Below, piece by piece: positions 36,758-40,571 of a stretch of 40,571 nt of DNA. The DNA is taken from the NCBI GenBank assembly GCA_019637635.1, contig JAHBVI010000058.1, positions 1 to 40,571 on the forward strand, read 5' to 3'. Source of the DNA: Anaerolineae bacterium. Lineage in GTDB: Bacteria; Chloroflexota; Anaerolineae; Promineifilales; Promineifilaceae. Numbering within the stretch: the first letter of the stretch is position 1; every line of letters begins with the position of its first letter. Under the pieces are notes generated by a model. That model was not told where the DNA came from, did no database searches, and worked only from the letters and a program-made list of their open reading frames with translations. A program made the translations under genes and the position numbers.

Positions 36758-38407
36758 CTAAATGCTTACCGGATACCCTGGCCCTAGCGGGATGCCCAAC
36801 ACAAACCAGAGGATGAACAGCAGCAACCAGGCTACCAGAATTACAATCACATAGGGCAGCATGAGCGCCACAATGGTGCCGATGCCCGCCTCCTTGTCAT
36901 ACCGTTGGGCAACGGTGACGATAAAGGGAAGATACACCATCAGCGGCGTGATCGAATTGACGGGCGAATCACCGATGCGGTAAGCAGCCAGCACCGATTG
37001 GGGGGCCACCCCCAGCCGGATGAAAAGCGGCACAAAGATGGGCGCAAAGATGGCCCATTTGGGGACAGAGCCGGGCATGATGAAATCCAGCAACACAATG
37101 ACCAGGGTCATCAAAATCAACAGCGGCAGTGCACCGATGTTGGCGCGTTCCAATAATTCGGCCAGATTAACGGCGATGACCGTTGGCAAATTGCTGTAGT
37201 TAAAAAAGGCGATGAACTGGCTGATCATCAGCAGCATGAAGACCATGCCGGCCAGCCCGGAAAAGGTTTTCACGACGCCCTTGATGACATCGGCGCTGCT
37301 TTTGATGGTGCCGGCGCCTTTGCCAAAGGCGATACCTGAAATCAAAAAGAACAGCATGATGACAAACAACAGGCTGTCCATCAGCGGGGAGTTGCCACCA
37401 ATTTGCTCAACTGGCCTGCGCAGCGGCGCACCCGGCGGTAACGTCAGGACAAGGATGACGGCGAGTACACCTAGAAAACCATAAAGAGAAAAACGCAAGC
37501 CACGCGCCTCGGCTTCCGGGGTGATCTCCTGCTTCTCCCCTTCTGATGCAGTTGCGCCTGCCACTGTGCCGGTGTAATCACCCAAACGGGGGGCGACGAT
37601 GCGCTCTGTCACTATCGCGGCGACGATAGCCAGGATGATGGATGAGCCGATGTTAAAGAAAATGTTGGCGGCAATGGTGATGGATTCGCCTCCGGCCAGA
37701 CCGATGGATTCGTTGGTGATCTCGGTCAACATGGCGTCTATGGGGGTGGGGATGAGATTGACCGTAAAGATGGAAGCCACACCGGCGAAAGCCGCCGCCA
37801 GCCCCACCAATGGATGCCGCTTTACGCTGTAGAAAGCGGCGGCCGCCAGGGGAATCAGAATCAGATAACCGGCATCGGAGGCAACGGAGGAGAGGACGCC
37901 CACAAAGATGATGATAAAGCTCAGCCCCCCGGCCGGAGCCACGGCGACCAGCTTGCGGATGAGGGCGTTCATCAATCCCGCTTCTTCGGCTACGCCTGCA
38001 CCCAGCAGGGCGATGAAGGTGATGCCGAGGACGGCAAAGCCGGAAAAGTTAGGCACGAAGGAGGTAAAAATGAAGCGGATGCCCTCCACCGATAGCAGAC
38101 TGCGAATGGGGATGGTGCGCGTTTCAATCTCAAACTCTGCCTGATAGGGGTCTACCGGTACAATGTAGCCGGGGTTGGCGGTGTCCTCATAAAAATCTGG
38201 TATGGCTGGCGCGGGGACAGGCACGGCTATCTCCTCGGTGACGCTGACGCCCAGCCAGGCCATGATTTGCGAGAGGATGATCACGCCAATGATGAGATAC
38301 AGGAACATCATCACCGGGTGGGGGACTTTATTGCCAATCTTCTCGACAGTTGCCAGCAACCCGGACTGGGCCGGGGGCGCTGGTTCCTTCTCCTTCTTTT
38401 TTGCCAT
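36758..38407 (-). CDS. abgT: AbgT family transporter
   Basis: A 549-residue polytopic transporter. The charged N-terminus (MAKKKEKEPAPPAQSG) precedes VEKIGNKVPHPVMMFLYLII, the typical AbgT front. Further family segments are FTSFVPNFSGFAVLGI, GVLSSVASDAGYLILIPLAA, DFIMPGSVPKWAIFAPIFVP and RIGDSPVNSITPLMVYLPFI. AbgT proteins import p-aminobenzoyl-glutamate or export sulfonamides; many homologues have an unknown substrate. AGGAGG sets the start. It is the last gene of an operon with two M20 peptidases, as abgT lies with abgA/abgB in other bacteria, so uptake of peptides or pABA-glutamate is likely. Confidence 0.9.
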   Translation of the reverse strand: MAKKKEKEPAPPAQSGLLATVEKIGNKVPHPVMMFLYLIIGVIILSQIMAWLGVSVTEEIAVPVPAPAIPDFYEDTANPGYIVPVDPYQAEFEIETRTIPIRSLLSVEGIRFIFTSFVPNFSGFAVLGITFIALLGAGVAEEAGLMNALIRKLVAVAPAGGLSFIIIFVGVLSSVASDAGYLILIPLAAAAFYSVKRHPLVGLAAAFAGVASIFTVNLIPTPIDAMLTEITNESIGLAGGESITIAANIFFNIGSSIILAIVAAIVTERIVAPRLGDYTGTVAGATASEGEKQEITPEAEARGLRFSLYGFLGVLAVILVLTLPPGAPLRRPVEQIGGNSPLMDSLLFVIMLFFLISGIAFGKGAGTIKSSADVIKGVVKTFSGLAGMVFMLLMISQFIAFFNYSNLPTVIAVNLAELLERANIGALPLLILMTLVIVLLDFIMPGSVPKWAIFAPIFVPLFIRLGVAPQSVLAAYRIGDSPVNSITPLMVYLPFIVTVAQRYDKEAGIGTIVALMLPYVIVILVAWLLLFILWFVLGIPLGPGYPVSI

Positions 38408-38455
38408 TTTTACCTCCTAATGAAAATAATCCACAGGTTGCACAGATAAGCAGTT

Positions 38456-39781
38456 TTATATGACATCCGTCCAGTCAACGGCCGTGCCCGTATCGGCTGG
38501 CGATTCGGGAGCATGGTATGGTTTCGGCTCGCCCCGCCCGGCCACAGCCCAAAGCTGCACCAACTTGATGCACACCTCAGTTGCGGCCGCCATGTCTTGC
38601 AGGCTAACCCATTCCAGCGGCCCGTGAATCTCCTGCATCCCGGTGAACACATTGGGCGTGGGCACACCCAGTTCGGTCAGCCGCGAGCCGTCGGTGCCGC
38701 CGCGCACGGGTACGGAGAACGGCTCGATGCCAACCTGGCGGCAAGCTTCACGCGCCAGTTCAACCGGGCGCATATCATCTTCCAGCCAATAACGCATATT
38801 GCGGTACTGGGGCGTGATGGCGCAGGTGATCTCGGCACGCGGCTCGCCAGCTTGCACGGCCGTACACACCTTTTGCAGAAGATCGCCCTGCGCGGCCAGC
38901 AGGTCGCGCTCGAAGTCCCGCAGAATAATATCTATGCTCATCTCGGCCGCAGACCCACTCATGCCCACGACATGCAGAAAGCCCTGCCGCCCGGAGGTTG
39001 TCTCCGGCGTCAGCGTGGCCTGGGGCAAGGTATCCACGATCTTGGCGGCGAGATGCGTCGCGTTGACCAGCTTGTCCTTGGCCCAGCCGGGGTGGATGGG
39101 TACACCTTTGACGGTGACTTTGGCGGCGTCGGCCGAAAAGGTCTCGTAGACAATCTCCCCCCGATGTGCGCCGTCGAGCGTGTAGGCAAACTCGGCCTTG
39201 AGATCACCCGGCAGGTTGGCGTGGACACCACGGCCGATCTCCTCGTCGGGTGTGAAGCCGATGCGGATTGGGCCGTGCGGCAGATCTGGATTTTGCAACA
39301 GGTGGCCGGCCACAGCCATGATGATAGCGATGCCCGCCTTGTCATCTGCGCCCAGCAGTGTTGTGCCAGAGGCAGTCACAATGTCGTCGCCAATTTTTTC
39401 TGTGAGGTAGGGTAGCTCTTTGGGCGACAACACCTGGCTGGGATTGTCTGGCAAGACGATGTCCGCGCCGCTGTAATTGCGGTGGACGATGGGCTTGACG
39501 TTTGTGCCAGAGAACTGGGGGGCCGTGTCCACATGGGCCAACAGGGCGATGGTGGGCACATCTGTTGGCACTGTTGCCGGGATGGTCGCCAAAAGTGCGC
39601 CATAGTCGGTCAGACTCACATCTTGCACGCCGATCTGTTTGAGTTCATCTACAAGTAGATTGAGCAGATCGAACTGGATGGCTGTACTGGGCGATGTGGT
39701 TGAGGTCGGGTCGGCCGTGGTGTCAATCTTCACGTAGCGCAGGAAGCGTTCTTCCAATTCATGTAAGAATGTGGTACTCAT
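38456..39781 (-). CDS. pepT: Peptidase T (tripeptide aminopeptidase)
   Basis: An M20B peptidase of 441 residues that removes the N-terminal residue of tripeptides in the cytoplasm. The two-zinc site is visible: LLAHVDTAP, GADDKAGIAI, TPDEEIGRG, TLDGAHRGE and, late, GGTDGSRLTELGVPTPNVFT. VRG before that GGTDGSR is the PepT signature. Length is a little over the usual ~410. The ATG (39781) overlaps the stop of the upstream dipeptidase gene (ATGA), so translation is coupled. The AbgT transporter gene follows after 48 bases. Confidence 0.93.
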   Translation of the reverse strand: MSTTFLHELEERFLRYVKIDTTADPTSTTSPSTAIQFDLLNLLVDELKQIGVQDVSLTDYGALLATIPATVPTDVPTIALLAHVDTAPQFSGTNVKPIVHRNYSGADIVLPDNPSQVLSPKELPYLTEKIGDDIVTASGTTLLGADDKAGIAIIMAVAGHLLQNPDLPHGPIRIGFTPDEEIGRGVHANLPGDLKAEFAYTLDGAHRGEIVYETFSADAAKVTVKGVPIHPGWAKDKLVNATHLAAKIVDTLPQATLTPETTSGRQGFLHVVGMSGSAAEMSIDIILRDFERDLLAAQGDLLQKVCTAVQAGEPRAEITCAITPQYRNMRYWLEDDMRPVELAREACRQVGIEPFSVPVRGGTDGSRLTELGVPTPNVFTGMQEIHGPLEWVSLQDMAAATEVCIKLVQLWAVAGRGEPKPYHAPESPADTGTAVDWTDVI

Positions 39782-40571
39782 GGCCGGGTTTCCTCGCTCT
39801 GTAGTTGGGCCAATTCCTCTAGATAGACAATCGCCGTTTCGATTCCCCGATGGAACATCTCAATGCTAAACCGCTCGTTGGGTGAATGCAGGCCGTCGTC
39901 ATCCAACCCATAACCCATCAACACCACCGGAATGTGCATCAGATCGGCAATCTCGGCCACCACCGGGATGCTGCCGCCGCCGCGTGTGAAGAGCGGCGTG
40001 GCACCCCAACCCTTCTCGTAGGCGCGGGCCGCGGCCTGCATTTCAGGAATGTCAAAGGAAAACAGGGCCGCTTTGCCGGTGGTGATCAGCCGCACTTCCA
40101 CGCGCACGGTGGGCGGGGTGATGGCTTCGATATAGCTTTTGATCTGCTCAAAAATCTTGTGTGGGTCCTGGTTGCCCACCAGCCGGGAACTGAGTTTGGC
40201 CCCCGCTTTAGCGGGCACGATGGTCTTAGGGCCGGGACCGCTCCACCCGCTCCACAGGCCATTGATGTCCAGGGTGGGCCGGGCGGAAATACGTTCGCGG
40301 ATGGTATAGTTGGCGTCGCCCCAGACAGCGGGGACGCCGGTAGATTGTTTGTATTGGGCGTCCGACAGGTCGGTCTTGGCGATCATTTCTCGTTCGACGG
40401 CCGTCAGCGGTACCACATCATCATAAAAACCGGGCACGGCAATGGTGTTGTCGACGTTATAGAGCTTGCCCAGGATTTCCACCAGCGCCAGCGCCGGGTT
40501 ATGAACCGCGCCGCCCCACAGCCCGCTGTGCAGATCATCGGTGGGGCCAAACACCTCCACTTCCAGATAGG
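39778..40571 (-). CDS. M20 family dipeptidase, N-terminal part outside the window
   Basis: The C-terminal ~264 residues of an M20A/CNDP-like dipeptidase; the frame is open to the right edge. The visible part includes DLHSGLWGGAVHNPALALVE, which opens the dimerisation lid domain, then the lid and GGGSIPVVAEIADLMHIPVV with the late metal/substrate histidine in LHSPNERFSIEMF. It cleaves dipeptides or related amide bonds. Upstream of, and overlapping, pepT. The ATG at 40560 is internal, not the start. Confidence 0.9.
   Translation of the reverse strand, partial: YLEVEVFGPTDDLHSGLWGGAVHNPALALVEILGKLYNVDNTIAVPGFYDDVVPLTAVEREMIAKTDLSDAQYKQSTGVPAVWGDANYTIRERISARPTLDINGLWSGWSGPGPKTIVPAKAGAKLSSRLVGNQDPHKIFEQIKSYIEAITPPTVRVEVRLITTGKAALFSFDIPEMQAAARAYEKGWGATPLFTRGGGSIPVVAEIADLMHIPVVLMGYGLDDDGLHSPNERFSIEMFHRGIETAIVYLEELAQLQSEETRP

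Noticed and set aside
1..40571. tRNA, rRNA genes, insertion sequences, integrases or phage genes
   Set aside because: None recognised on either strand by reading; gene order and style look like ordinary chromosome with dispersed short repeats.

Overview
The window is a gene-dense, GC-rich stretch of bacterial chromosome, open at both ends. Gene content (many small lipoproteins, ECF sigma/anti-sigma pair, SHOCT protein, vapBC, ArsR-DUF2087, RecD2, DUF488-RecQ) and the very frequent octamer ACGGCCGT fit an uncultured Anaerolineae-like Chloroflexota. That assignment is an inference from style; no rRNA or other taxonomic marker is present. There is no transposase, CRISPR array, tRNA or rRNA.

Layout. 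1-3 kb: the 3' part of an LCP cell-wall ligase gene and a lipoprotein with four PPC-like beta domains. 3-5.7 kb (minus): ECF sigma factor, membrane anti-sigma-like protein and an orphan ABC ATPase. 6-9.7 kb (plus): lipoprotein, RNase Z, FAD oxidoreductase and a frameshifted small gene. 9.7-13.6 kb: vapBC, an ATP-grasp ligase, an autoregulated unknown-ArsR pair and a PqqB-like metallo-hydrolase. 13.7-16.5 kb: a DUF488-RecQ fusion. 16.6-21.5 kb: MOCOS-like class V aminotransferase, YbaK, SCP2 protein, iron alcohol dehydrogenase and patatin. 21.57-21.88 kb: a free-standing structured RNA with its own promoter and terminator. 21.9-27 kb: hpt with a nuclease-like partner, then MFS, GNAT, rhodanese and a SulP gene broken by a 5-base insertion. 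27-32.4 kb: an unknown protein, a Ham1/ITPase-like domain fused to a death-like effector-associated domain, a large membrane protein and RecD2. 32.5-40.6 kb (minus): lipoprotein hydrolase, SHOCT protein, DHA2 MFS, and an M20 dipeptidase-pepT-AbgT peptide-use operon.

Two genome-wide sequence habits dominate. (1) ACGGCCGT occurs a little over 90 times by hand count where about one is expected, in genes and in gaps, in all reading frames. (2) Most intergenic gaps contain tracts of degenerate 7-bp repeats, often folded back as hairpins of 16-25 bp. These tracts frequently contain the stop codon of the preceding gene and sometimes -35-like sequence for the next. Two such tracts lie in frame inside recD2, where the repeat units that would give an in-frame TGA are the ones that deviate. 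Several genes have a -10 box 6-8 bases before the start codon, suggesting leaderless mRNAs.

The best candidates for undescribed biology are the heptad-repeat family, the octamer, the ITPase-like/death-like fusion at 27.5-28.4 kb and the structured RNA at 21.6 kb, whose folding resembles HEARO/omega-RNA in outline only.
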